NCBI GenBank assembly: GCA_024654105.1
Contig: JANLID010000060.1
Location: 1-9,991 of the forward strand
Direction: 5' to 3'
DNA length: 9,991 nucleotides
Source of the DNA: Gallionella sp.
GTDB lineage: Bacteria > Pseudomonadota > Gammaproteobacteria > Burkholderiales > Gallionellaceae
Positions 1 to 4,906 of the stretch are shown one piece after another (positions within the stretch are counted from its first letter, which is position 1; each line of letters begins with the position of its first letter). The notes beneath the pieces were generated by a model. The model was not told the origin of the DNA. It searched no databases and worked only from the letters and a program-made list of their open reading frames with translations. The position numbers and the translations under genes were made by a program.

Positions 1-2
1 GA

Positions 3-128
3 ACAACTTTGCAAAAGCTGGATGCAATCGCCGCCAAATGCAGCGATAATGACGCCGCCCAACGCCTCAACGAAGCTCGGACAAAACTCATTCGATTTAT
101 TAACAAAACCCAACAACGCGCCGCCTGA
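3..128 (+). CDS. C-terminal end of an unrecognised protein (5' truncated by window edge)
   Basis: The last 41 codons of a plus-strand gene, ending in TGA at 126-128. The frame starting at base 3 is preferred over the overlapping longer frame because it reads as a charged, amphipathic helix (begins TTLQKLDAIAAK, ends RFINKTQQRAA) with codon use like the neighbours. The competing frame is proline/asparagine-rich and has no counterpart I recognise. The family cannot be assigned from this fragment. The gene converges on flhC, with about 230 bp between the two stop codons. Confidence 0.55.
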   Translation, partial: TTLQKLDAIAAKCSDNDAAQRLNEARTKLIRFINKTQQRAA

Positions 129-191
129 ACTACACCTCACAAACCTCCTTCGTTCAGGCTCATGTCTGGATTGGAAAATACTGTGCTCGAA

Positions 192-253
192 TTGCCTCAT
201 CAAAAATCTGAGTGAAACCGATTCGTTGCCTCACGTAAGAAATCTGAATGAAA
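192..253. repeat. Two-copy imperfect direct repeat downstream of flhC
   Basis: Copy 1 (192-217) and copy 2 (226-253) share TTGCCTCA followed, after 5 or 7 variable bases, by AATCTGA-N-TGAAA. The offset is 34-36 bp. It lies between the two convergent stop codons, next to the hairpin at 257-279. Function is unknown; it could be remnant repetitive DNA or a binding site. Confidence 0.4.
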
Positions 254-256
254 TGT

Positions 257-279
257 CCCGCTCAGAGCGTCTGAACGGG
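257..279 (-). terminator. Probable terminator hairpin of the flhDC transcript
   Basis: GC-rich dyad with arms CCCG-C-TCAGA and TCTGA-A-CGGG around a 3-nt loop, giving ten positions with one C/A mismatch. Read on the minus strand it lies about 80 nt after the flhC stop and is followed by a T-rich but not pure-U stretch (ACATTTCATT). Its position between convergent genes suits a terminator. The poor U-tract leaves room for it being only an mRNA 3' stabilising stem. Confidence 0.4.
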
Positions 280-360
280 AGGCAAAATGAGGTTAACGAT
301 GAGCGACAGAAAAGCGGTAATCAGGATAACTACTTTTTCCAGGACGTCTGTGTTCCCTTA
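262..360 (-). other. Open, hydrophobic reading frame directly after the flhC stop
   Basis: After the flhC TAA (358-360) the same frame stays open for 31 codons to TGA at 262-264. The later part reads as a transmembrane-like segment (LEKVVILITAFLSLIVNLIL) followed by PPVQTL. There is no ATG, GTG or TTG near its beginning. An AAGGGA stretch lies about 11 nt before a CTG that would give 26 residues. FlhC itself is of normal length at its stop, so a C-terminal extension is unlikely. This may be a tiny membrane peptide with a non-standard start, or chance. Confidence 0.15.
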
Positions 361-912
361 GGCGGCTTGTGCGGCAGCAATTGAAATTTGTTTGAACGCC
401 TTGGTTTTGCCGGCACGGGCAGGAGGGTGGCAGATACCGCAAATATAGTGATCGTGCAGATCGTCGGTATGAGCTATAAAATGTCCGCCACATTCCTTGC
501 AGGGAACGAGTTGCAGCATTTCCGCCTTGAAGAATCGAATCAAAAACCATGCGCGGGTGATGCTCAGCACGGGCTCGGCATCTTCGATGCCTTGCACCTG
601 GTCGAGGTATAAGCGATAAGCGGTAATCAGCGCCTGCACGCCGTCAATTCCGGCATTCTTGACCAGAAACTGGTAAATATCCATGAACAGCGACGAGTGA
701 ATGTTCGGCTGCCAGCTCATGAACCAATCGGTCGAGTAAGGCAGCATCCCCTTGGAGGGCGATTCACACTTGATTTCTTTGTAGAGTCTGAGCAAGCGTT
801 CGCGGCTCAGCGAAGTTTCCTCTTGCAACAATTGCAAGCGCGCGCCCAACTCAATCAAATCGATCGCAACTTTGACTTGCTGCGCTTCACCCGCCACAGT
901 TTTGGCCGCCAT
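358..912 (-). CDS. flhC: Flagellar master transcriptional activator subunit FlhC
   Basis: 184 residues, close to the usual ~190 of FlhC. It shows the family's central aromatic region (STDWFMSWQPNIHSSLF, about 60-76) and a zinc site formed by four cysteines, C138-x2-C141 and C158-x2-C161. With FlhD it forms the FlhD4C2 complex, which binds class II flagellar promoters and recruits sigma-70 RNA polymerase; the zinc-bearing FlhC supplies much of the DNA contact. The ATG at 910-912 follows GGAG with a 6-nt spacer, and the upstream flhD stop is only 11 bp away, so the two are co-transcribed and probably translationally coupled. No fli structural promoter pattern precedes it. Identification is secure. 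Confidence 0.96.
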   Translation of the reverse strand: MAAKTVAGEAQQVKVAIDLIELGARLQLLQEETSLSRERLLRLYKEIKCESPSKGMLPYSTDWFMSWQPNIHSSLFMDIYQFLVKNAGIDGVQALITAYRLYLDQVQGIEDAEPVLSITRAWFLIRFFKAEMLQLVPCKECGGHFIAHTDDLHDHYICGICHPPARAGKTKAFKQISIAAAQAA

Positions 913-923
913 ATCAATCTCCG

Positions 924-1241
924 TTATGCCAACGCTTCAACAGGTTGTGCCGACATCAGGATGGCCGCATGCGCTTGAGACATCATGCGATCCTTGCTGT
1001 AATCGGTGATCATATTGAGCAACAGATTTTCATTGAAGCGGAAGCGGCACAGCAGCATGTTGGAGGTTGCCATCTTGATGATTTGCGCGGGTGTCAGGCC
1101 GGCGAGCACGTCCACCAAATCCTGACTGATACCCAACCGGAAAATTGCGGCGGGTTTATCTTTCTTGATCATTTGCTGAGCCAGCATCAGATAAGTCAGA
1201 TTGATGTCGCGTATACCTTCTTGTAATTGCATGGTGTTCAT
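924..1241 (-). CDS. flhD: Flagellar master transcriptional activator subunit FlhD
   Basis: 105 residues, slightly shorter than the ~115 of enterobacterial FlhD. The N-terminal block (IRDINLTYLMLAQQMI, residues 10-25) matches the dimerisation helix of the family. A cysteine is present at residue 65, the position of the inter-subunit disulphide in E. coli FlhD. FlhD dimers join FlhC to form the class I activator of the flagellar regulon. The start at 1241 is preceded by AAGGGG with good spacing; an internal ATG three codons later is less well placed. The gene heads the flhDC operon. Its 443-bp upstream region holds a sigma-28-type promoter, a terminator-like hairpin, and a sequence complementary to its own ribosome-binding site (listed separately). 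Confidence 0.95.
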   Translation of the reverse strand: MNTMQLQEGIRDINLTYLMLAQQMIKKDKPAAIFRLGISQDLVDVLAGLTPAQIIKMATSNMLLCRFRFNENLLLNMITDYSKDRMMSQAHAAILMSAQPVEALA

Positions 1242-1242
1242 G

Positions 1243-1253
1243 TTGACCCCTTG
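1243..1253 (-). promoter_or_regulatory. flhD ribosome-binding site, complementary to an upstream RNA segment
   Basis: On the minus strand this reads CAAGGGGTCAA and ends one base before the ATG. AAGGGG is the Shine-Dalgarno core. The 11 bases are matched at 10 of 11 positions by the reverse complement of TTGAACCCTTG at 1494-1504 on the same strand. Pairing would hide the ribosome-binding site. The SD call is firm; the regulatory role is inference. Confidence 0.7.
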
Positions 1254-1257
1254 TAAG

Positions 1258-1390
1258 CTAGTGAAGAACGGATAACCTTAAATCAACTGCGTCATTCGAT
1301 TTTGTTTATTGCAAACCATGGCTATCGAATTTCGACGGCCGCATTATTACGGACAGGGCGGCGAGAAAAAATCGGAAGCGCGCCGTTTTT
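1258..1390. other. flhD-proximal leader without a recognisable gene
   Basis: No open frame with coding character. A short palindrome, TCGAA-T-TTCGA reading TCGAATTTCGA, lies at 1325-1335. I found no convincing sigma-70 -35/-10 pair here; a TAATAA hexamer (minus strand, near 1345-1350) has no matching -35. If flhD has its own vegetative promoter, it is not obvious by eye. Confidence 0.35.
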
Positions 1391-1436
1391 TTTGTAAGAA
1401 TATGCGAATTGGTTTTGTAGGATTTTTTCTTACAAA
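1391..1436. repeat. 10-bp perfect inverted repeat in the flhD leader
   Basis: Arms TTTGTAAGAA (1391-1400) and TTCTTACAAA (1427-1436) are exact inverse complements, separated by 26 bp. No U-tract follows on the minus strand (it runs into A residues), so it is not a terminator. It could be an operator for a dimeric regulator or an mRNA leader stem. The core CTTACAA recurs on the minus strand at 1257-1251, immediately before the flhD GGGG, so the 1435-1429 arm could alternatively pair there. Confidence 0.6.
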
Positions 1437-1474
1437 CGACAAAGCACACCGCATGGGAAAGTAAGCGGTGTGCT
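1434..1474 (-). terminator. Terminator-like hairpin between the sigma-28 promoter and flhD
   Basis: Perfect 10-bp stem: AGCACACCGC and GCGGTGTGCT (1443-1452 and 1465-1474) around a 12-nt loop. Read on the minus strand the stem is followed by TTTGTCGTTTG, an interrupted U-tract; on the plus strand no T-run follows. It fits an intrinsic terminator for transcripts arriving from the right, either dgc read-through or a short RNA from the sigma-28 promoter. The long loop and broken U-tract make partial read-through into flhD likely. Confidence 0.55.
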
Positions 1475-1493
1475 AGCGTGAAAAGTTAATCTG

Positions 1494-1504
1494 CAAGGGT
1501 TCAA
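1494..1504 (-). promoter_or_regulatory. Anti-Shine-Dalgarno-like segment matching the flhD start region
   Basis: The minus strand reads TTGAACCCTTG. The exact complement of the flhD site at 1243-1253 would be TTGACCCCTTG, so there is a single mismatch. It sits about 13-23 nt from the predicted 5' end of the sigma-28 transcript, where a small-RNA seed would be expected. Pairing in trans, or in cis on a read-through transcript, would block flhD translation initiation. Confidence 0.45.
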
Positions 1505-1523
1505 ATCAACTTTATAAGCTGAA

Positions 1524-1550
1524 ATATCGGCAGCATTTGGAAAAACTTTA
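1524..1550 (-). promoter_or_regulatory. Sigma-28 (FliA) promoter facing flhD
   Basis: The minus strand reads TAAAGTTT (1550-1543), an 11-bp spacer, then GCCGATAT (1531-1524). The established FliA consensus is TAAAGTTT-N11-GCCGATAA, so 15 of 16 defined positions match with exact spacing. It lies about 135 bp after the dgc stop and about 280 bp before the flhD start. The target is either the short hairpin-terminated RNA, or flhDC by read-through. Confidence 0.75.
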
Positions 1551-1551
1551 G

Positions 1552-1684
1552 GGCGATTTGTAAATATTTATTATTTATAAATCAATGTATTGGGATTTAT
1601 ATAAATTATTTTCAAGAATATCTGGCAGTTTGCCGGAAGTGAAATACGAATGTGGGGCTTGCTTTGATCGAGGCGAACATATTT
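1552..1684. other. AT-rich 3' region after the diguanylate cyclase gene
   Basis: Strongly AT-rich tract (about 1556-1617) directly upstream of the sigma-28 promoter, with an 8-bp AT stem (1576-1583 with 1594-1601). A short 6-bp stem (CTGGCA/TGCCGG, about 1622-1636, one G-T pair) is close to the dgc stop. The tract could act as an upstream promoter element or a site for a nucleoid protein, or as a weak terminator for the upstream operon. No gene seen. Confidence 0.35.
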
Positions 1685-2677
1685 TTAAGTGAACAGCGTT
1701 GGGCGCAAGTTATTTTTTGACTCCAGTTCATCGGTGTAGCGGGTAACCCGGTTGCGTCCGTTTTCCTTGCTAAAGTAAAGCGCGAGATCCGCGCAATGAA
1801 TAAGATGCTCGTAATTGGGTGTTTCTGCCTTGAATTCAGTAACGCCAATGCTAACGGTGATCGGGATGGCGGTTTCCTTGTGCATTACGGGTGTCTGGGC
1901 AACGATTTGCTTCAGCTTTTCAGCTACGACGATAGCCCCTTCAAGATTGGTGGAAGGGAGGATGACGCCAAATTCCTCTCCGCCATAGCGTCCCAGCACA
2001 TCAACAGTGCGCAACAGGCTATTGATGTGTTGGGACACGGCACACAAAACCGCGTCCCCGGCCAAATGCCCGTAGGTGTCATTAACTTTTTTGAAGTGAT
2101 CGAGATCGAAGAGCATGAATGAAAAATGTCCCCCGTATCGCTTGCTGCGGTCGAATTCTGTCAAGAGATGTTGCTCAAGATAGCGGCGGTTGTATATGCC
2201 GGTAAGCCCGTCGCGATTGCTGTCTTCGCTTAAACGGTCCATTGCATTTTTCAATTCGGTTTGGGAAATACCCGTATCGGTTGCGTCAAACAGCGTGATG
2301 CATACCGAGTCAATTTCACCCGTTTCATTTTTCACCGGCATAAAGGTGCAATTCTGTAACATAAAGTCAACGCTCCCTGTAATGGGACGGTTATGCGGAA
2401 AATGGAACAGGTAGGGTCTTTGCTCCCACGAAGTAAAGGCAAAGTTCTTGAGTATGAAAACGCTCTGGATTTTCTTGCTGAGCCAGGTCTTTGGCAATTC
2501 CGGGAAGCAGTCGAACAAGTTTCTGCCAATCACCGTGTCCGCGCCGCGCCCGCTGTGGTTAGCCATGAAGTTGTTCCACAAGGTGATTTTCATCCCCCGG
2601 TCGACCACAAATATCCCGACATTTACCCATTTGACGATAGAGTCGGGCAGATGGATATTTTGCGGAGATTCACTCAA
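1685..2677 (-). CDS. PAS-GGDEF diguanylate cyclase
   Basis: 330 residues. The N-terminal ~130 residues are PAS-like (VGIFVVDRGMKITLWNN at 20-36, a GRNLFDCFPEL helix, and a C-terminal core near 105-131). A short linker leads to a GGDEF domain (about 155-315) with the active-site motif GGEEF at 232-236. A c-di-GMP inhibitory site, R223-x2-D226, lies five residues upstream of it. It should make c-di-GMP from two GTP and be product-inhibited. No transmembrane segment is seen, so it is cytosolic; the PAS ligand is unknown. The reading frame starts at TTG, 14 bp after the cheC-like stop, without a clear Shine-Dalgarno, which suggests translational coupling. No in-frame ATG precedes the PAS core. 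The gene is last in the signalling group before the flhD leader, so it probably links c-di-GMP to motility. Confidence 0.9.
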   Translation of the reverse strand: MSESPQNIHLPDSIVKWVNVGIFVVDRGMKITLWNNFMANHSGRGADTVIGRNLFDCFPELPKTWLSKKIQSVFILKNFAFTSWEQRPYLFHFPHNRPITGSVDFMLQNCTFMPVKNETGEIDSVCITLFDATDTGISQTELKNAMDRLSEDSNRDGLTGIYNRRYLEQHLLTEFDRSKRYGGHFSFMLFDLDHFKKVNDTYGHLAGDAVLCAVSQHINSLLRTVDVLGRYGGEEFGVILPSTNLEGAIVVAEKLKQIVAQTPVMHKETAIPITVSIGVTEFKAETPNYEHLIHCADLALYFSKENGRNRVTRYTDELESKNNLRPTLFT

Positions 2678-2691
2678 GGTAAAGCAGCCGA

Positions 2692-3330
2692 TTAGAAAGA
2701 CGCAACAAACTCATCGAGTATGTTGCGCATTTTTTCGATGGAACCTCCCGGCATCAGCATGCAGAGATGGGAAATAAAGTTCCGGCCTTCCAAGGTAAAG
2801 TTTACTTCCATTAACAGCGCGTGAGTCCAGGTAAGTTTATCCGGGTTGATCAGCACCTCTGCGGGCACGTTTTCGGCCATCAGTGAAGGGGCGGAAAAAC
2901 TGAGTTCTCCCGCACCGTGCGCTTCGGTTATGCCCTTGATTTGATCAATAATGCCGCCAAGGCAAGCACCCACAAGGATATTGCTTACATCCAGCAGAAG
3001 TTCAATCTCGTCTGTGCGATCAAGCACTTCATCGTAACCCATCAAGTCGCCCAGCTCCTTGCAACCGTCCCGGCCATAGATAACGATGGCTTCTCCCCGC
3101 AGATACCCGTGAAACGATTGACGAACCGCAGTGATTTCAATGTTGCGGCCGACCATGGAGCCGATGGCGTCGGCCACGTCCGATAACGCAAGCACATTGA
3201 TGCGCGGCACGGAAAGATTAACGAAGACGCCCAGCAAGGTGGCAAGTAATGAGCCTGCCTGCCCCATCGCGATGTTGGTAATTTCCTGCATCGCATCGCG
3301 CTGATCTTCTGTCAATGGCCTGACGCTCAT
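2692..3330 (-). CDS. CheC-family CheY-phosphate phosphatase
   Basis: 212 residues, typical of CheC. The first catalytic helix shows the family motif D-x3-E-x2-N-x22-P exactly: D12, E16, N19 and P42. The second helix is weaker: E110-x3-D114-x2-N117 has Asp for the usual Glu, and the next proline (P148) is 30 residues further on, so this half may have reduced activity. CheC proteins speed hydrolysis of phospho-CheY and have no histidine or aspartate phosphorylation site of their own. The start codon overlaps the stop of the upstream cheY-like gene by 4 bp (ATGA), so the two are translationally coupled and very likely act as enzyme and substrate. CheC is better known from Bacillus, Thermotoga and archaea; in flagellated proteobacteria CheZ is the more usual phosphatase. 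Confidence 0.88.
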   Translation of the reverse strand: MSVRPLTEDQRDAMQEITNIAMGQAGSLLATLLGVFVNLSVPRINVLALSDVADAIGSMVGRNIEITAVRQSFHGYLRGEAIVIYGRDGCKELGDLMGYDEVLDRTDEIELLLDVSNILVGACLGGIIDQIKGITEAHGAGELSFSAPSLMAENVPAEVLINPDKLTWTHALLMEVNFTLEGRNFISHLCMLMPGGSIEKMRNILDEFVASF

Positions 3331-3695
3331 AGCGCCACCCCATATTGTTTAAGCACTGATTCAATTGCGTCTGAAGCGACCGGTTTTTTAATGAAGGCTA
3401 TCGCGCCAAGTTTTTTTACCCGTTCCTGGGCAATGGGTTGAATATCGGCTGAAACAACAATCACAAAACTATTGAGCCCTTCCTTCTGGAGCGCCTCCAA
3501 TACCTGGAAGCCGTCCATCACGGGCATGGTGAGATCCAGAAACATGACATCGGCTTTGCCGGCGCGATATGCGGCCAAAGCCTCCTCGCCATTGCCGGCC
3601 TGGGTAATATCCACATCCCAGCTCGAGGGCAGTGCCTTAATCAGCATCTTGCGTGCCATCGGCGAGTCGTCAACTACTAATATAGGTGTGGGCAT
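3327..3695 (-). CDS. Stand-alone CheY-like response regulator receiver
   Basis: 122 residues forming one receiver domain with no output domain. All key residues are present: acidic pair D9/D10, phospho-acceptor D54 (MFLDLTMPVMDG), hydroxyl residue S82 (VVSAD) and K104 followed by P105 (FIKKP). Signalling would be by protein contact, with the flagellar switch (FliM), the HDOD protein or the cyclase as possible partners. It is coupled to the CheC-like gene downstream, which points to a phosphorylation/dephosphorylation pair. The cognate kinase is not in the window. The start at 3695 has no strong Shine-Dalgarno, but the next codons lead straight into the first beta-strand (PILVVDD). It may or may not be the main chemotaxis CheY. 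Confidence 0.9.
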   Translation of the reverse strand: MPTPILVVDDSPMARKMLIKALPSSWDVDITQAGNGEEALAAYRAGKADVMFLDLTMPVMDGFQVLEALQKEGLNSFVIVVSADIQPIAQERVKKLGAIAFIKKPVASDAIESVLKQYGVAL

Positions 3696-3846
3696 GCTTT
3701 GGTATGGTGTGCGGATTCAAATGTGCGGTGCAATATCCAATGGTGAATTGGTACACTACAGCGCAACAGCCGTTCCGGATGGTACTTCAGAATGGGTTGC
3801 CAATTCCAGTATTTTGTGTAGCCGCGTTTGGTCATCGCAGCCAACA
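3696..3846. other. Non-coding spacer upstream of the cheY-like gene
   Basis: About 150 bp with no supported gene. It contains a small dyad CCAAT-N5-ATTGG (3737-3751). I could not find a sigma-28, sigma-54 or good sigma-70 promoter for the cheY-like gene by eye, although the spacing suggests one may exist. Confidence 0.3.
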
Positions 3847-3948
3847 TTATTTCTTGTCGAGGACATAAATGGTGAGAGGATGCCCATCCATCCGCTCAAT
3901 CCTCCTGATCTGTTCGATGATCCGCTCATTCAGCACATGCTCTTTGAT
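3847..3948 (-). pseudogene. In-frame coding-like continuation of the HDOD gene past its TGA
   Basis: Directly after the HDOD stop (3949-3951) the same frame is open for 33 codons to TAA at 3847-3849. It begins IKEHVLNERIIEQIRRIERM and ends PLTIYVLDKK. The residues look like a real charged helix plus strand, and the codons (GAG, CTG, ATC, GAA, CAG, GTC, CTC) resemble the neighbours. A single CGA-to-TGA change in an ancestral longer gene would explain it. It could also be a separate small ORF: GTG at 3934-3936, or ATG at 3889-3891 preceded by AGGAGG with a 9-nt spacer, the latter giving only 14 residues. Confidence 0.3.
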
Positions 3949-4791
3949 TCAGTGCGGCTTGTTGATATCGCACGCGATTCCGGCATCCGCCTCCAGCATG
4001 ACCATTACCTGCGCTGCCGGTATGCGCAGCAGTTCGCCGATGTCTTTGTAGTCGTCCGGCAGTGCGGCATCGTCCCAGCCGTTGGCGGAATGCCGTGCCA
4101 GATTGACGGCCAGCTCAACGTTGCGCACGCGCGGTTGTTTTGCGCTGGAATCATTCATCAACGTCAACAACAGCTCCGGTAGTCCCCATTGCAGCACCAG
4201 TTCATTCTGCAGCTCGACCAGCGCAAATCCCAGCACCTGCTCCTGGACACTGCGGCTGCGCAGCGCTTTGTTCTTCTGCTGAACGTCTCGGATATTCAGC
4301 ATCAGAGCCGGCGCGAAACACCACATCATAATCTCGGCAATGTCGTGCAATAGTGCGGCAACGCGCACTTCTTCATAGTGCAGGTCGCGCAATTGTACCG
4401 CCCATTCCATGGCATATTCGGAAGCGCGATGCGAGCGATGCACCACGCGCAGCATGGGCGGAAGCGCCACGACATGTGACTTGAGCATTTCCTCCGCCAA
4501 CGGCTGAAGGGTAACGTTATTGAAAAAAGGCTCAATGCCAAGCATCAGCAAAGCCTGTTCTACCTGAACGACCTCGGTGGTTTGCGCCTTGCTTTTGTGC
4601 TGTTGCAGATAGCGCAACAGCTTGGCGGTCATCATGGGATCTCGCGCGATGATCTCGGCGATGGAGTGCGTATTCAACCTGTTGTCATCCGCGCGCAGCG
4701 CGGATAAATCGCGCGCGGTATGCTTCAGGACAGGCAAATCCGCACGGGTGAGTAGCGATACCCAGTGTTCCAGTCCCTTGATCTCTGACAT
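3949..4791 (-). CDS. HDOD-domain signalling protein
   Basis: 280 residues from the ATG at 4791. An HDOD domain spans roughly residues 15-215, with the early helices (IAEIIARDPMMTAKLLRYLQ, 44-63) and the central LLHDIAEI block (His149-Asp150). HDOD proteins are relatives of HD phosphohydrolases, usually without proven catalysis. They act as scaffolds in signalling and are often encoded beside chemotaxis, c-di-GMP or motility genes. The C-terminal ~60 residues have no recognised domain. The ATG is preferred over a TTG nine codons upstream (4818) because a G-rich stretch (GGGCGGGGG) precedes it and the N-terminus then fits the family. The gene is separated from fliR by 115 bp, which contain a possible -10 hexamer. 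Reading continues in frame after the TGA, so the protein may be a truncated version. Confidence 0.85.
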   Translation of the reverse strand: MSEIKGLEHWVSLLTRADLPVLKHTARDLSALRADDNRLNTHSIAEIIARDPMMTAKLLRYLQQHKSKAQTTEVVQVEQALLMLGIEPFFNNVTLQPLAEEMLKSHVVALPPMLRVVHRSHRASEYAMEWAVQLRDLHYEEVRVAALLHDIAEIMMWCFAPALMLNIRDVQQKNKALRSRSVQEQVLGFALVELQNELVLQWGLPELLLTLMNDSSAKQPRVRNVELAVNLARHSANGWDDAALPDDYKDIGELLRIPAAQVMVMLEADAGIACDINKPH

Positions 4792-4887
4792 GTCGCCCCC
4801 GCCCGTTTTGTTCGTCAATATGCTGGCAATCTTCGAGGTTGCACAGATATTTTCAGTATGGCCGCACTATTGAGTTTTTCGCGTTTC

Positions 4888-4893
4888 ATTATA
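4888..4893 (-). promoter_or_regulatory. Possible -10 hexamer for the HDOD-cheY-cheC-dgc group
   Basis: The minus strand reads a perfect TATAAT in the fliR-HDOD gap, about 97 nt before the HDOD start. No good -35 is visible at 16-18 bp, and there is no extended -10 TG, so the assignment rests on one hexamer and its location. Confidence 0.3.
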
Positions 4894-4906
4894 TCGTTAT
4901 CGCAAC

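Larger units (their letters stand above)
1434..1517 (-). ncRNA. Candidate sigma-28-dependent small RNA or attenuated flhD leader
   Basis: The predicted start lies about 7 nt downstream of the -10 element at 1524-1531 and the predicted 3' end falls in the U-rich stretch after the hairpin, giving about 80-85 nt. The 5' half is A/U-rich and probably unstructured; it contains TTGAACCCTTG (1504-1494), complementary to the flhD ribosome-binding site. No reading frame with a credible start is present. The promoter and hairpin are visible in the sequence; the existence of a discrete RNA is inferred. No known RNA family is recognised. Confidence 0.4.

Noticed and set aside
22..384. 120-residue plus-strand frame at the left edge
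   Set aside because: It overlaps the more protein-like frame 3-128 and runs into the flhC 3' end. Its composition (proline, asparagine, many cysteines) is not gene-like.
1612..1848. 78-residue minus-strand frame overlapping the end of the cyclase gene
   Set aside because: Alternative frame of the GGDEF gene; composition is not protein-like and no domain is visible.
2687..2694. GCCGATTA on the plus strand, resembling a sigma-28 -10
   Set aside because: No TAAAG-like -35 at the required spacing (the nearby TAAAG is only 2 bases away), and it would read antisense into the cheC-like gene.
3756..3929. 57-codon minus-strand frame (ATG at 3927-3929, stop at 3756-3758) in the HDOD-cheY spacer
   Set aside because: The early codons are rich in AGA, TCA and GGA, unlike the neighbours. 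It overlaps the better-supported in-frame HDOD continuation, and its start has no ribosome-binding site at proper spacing.
3472..4182. 236-residue plus-strand open frame spanning the spacer between HDOD and cheY-like genes
   Set aside because: Most of it is antisense to two secure genes, and no family is recognised. The part over the spacer has no coding character.
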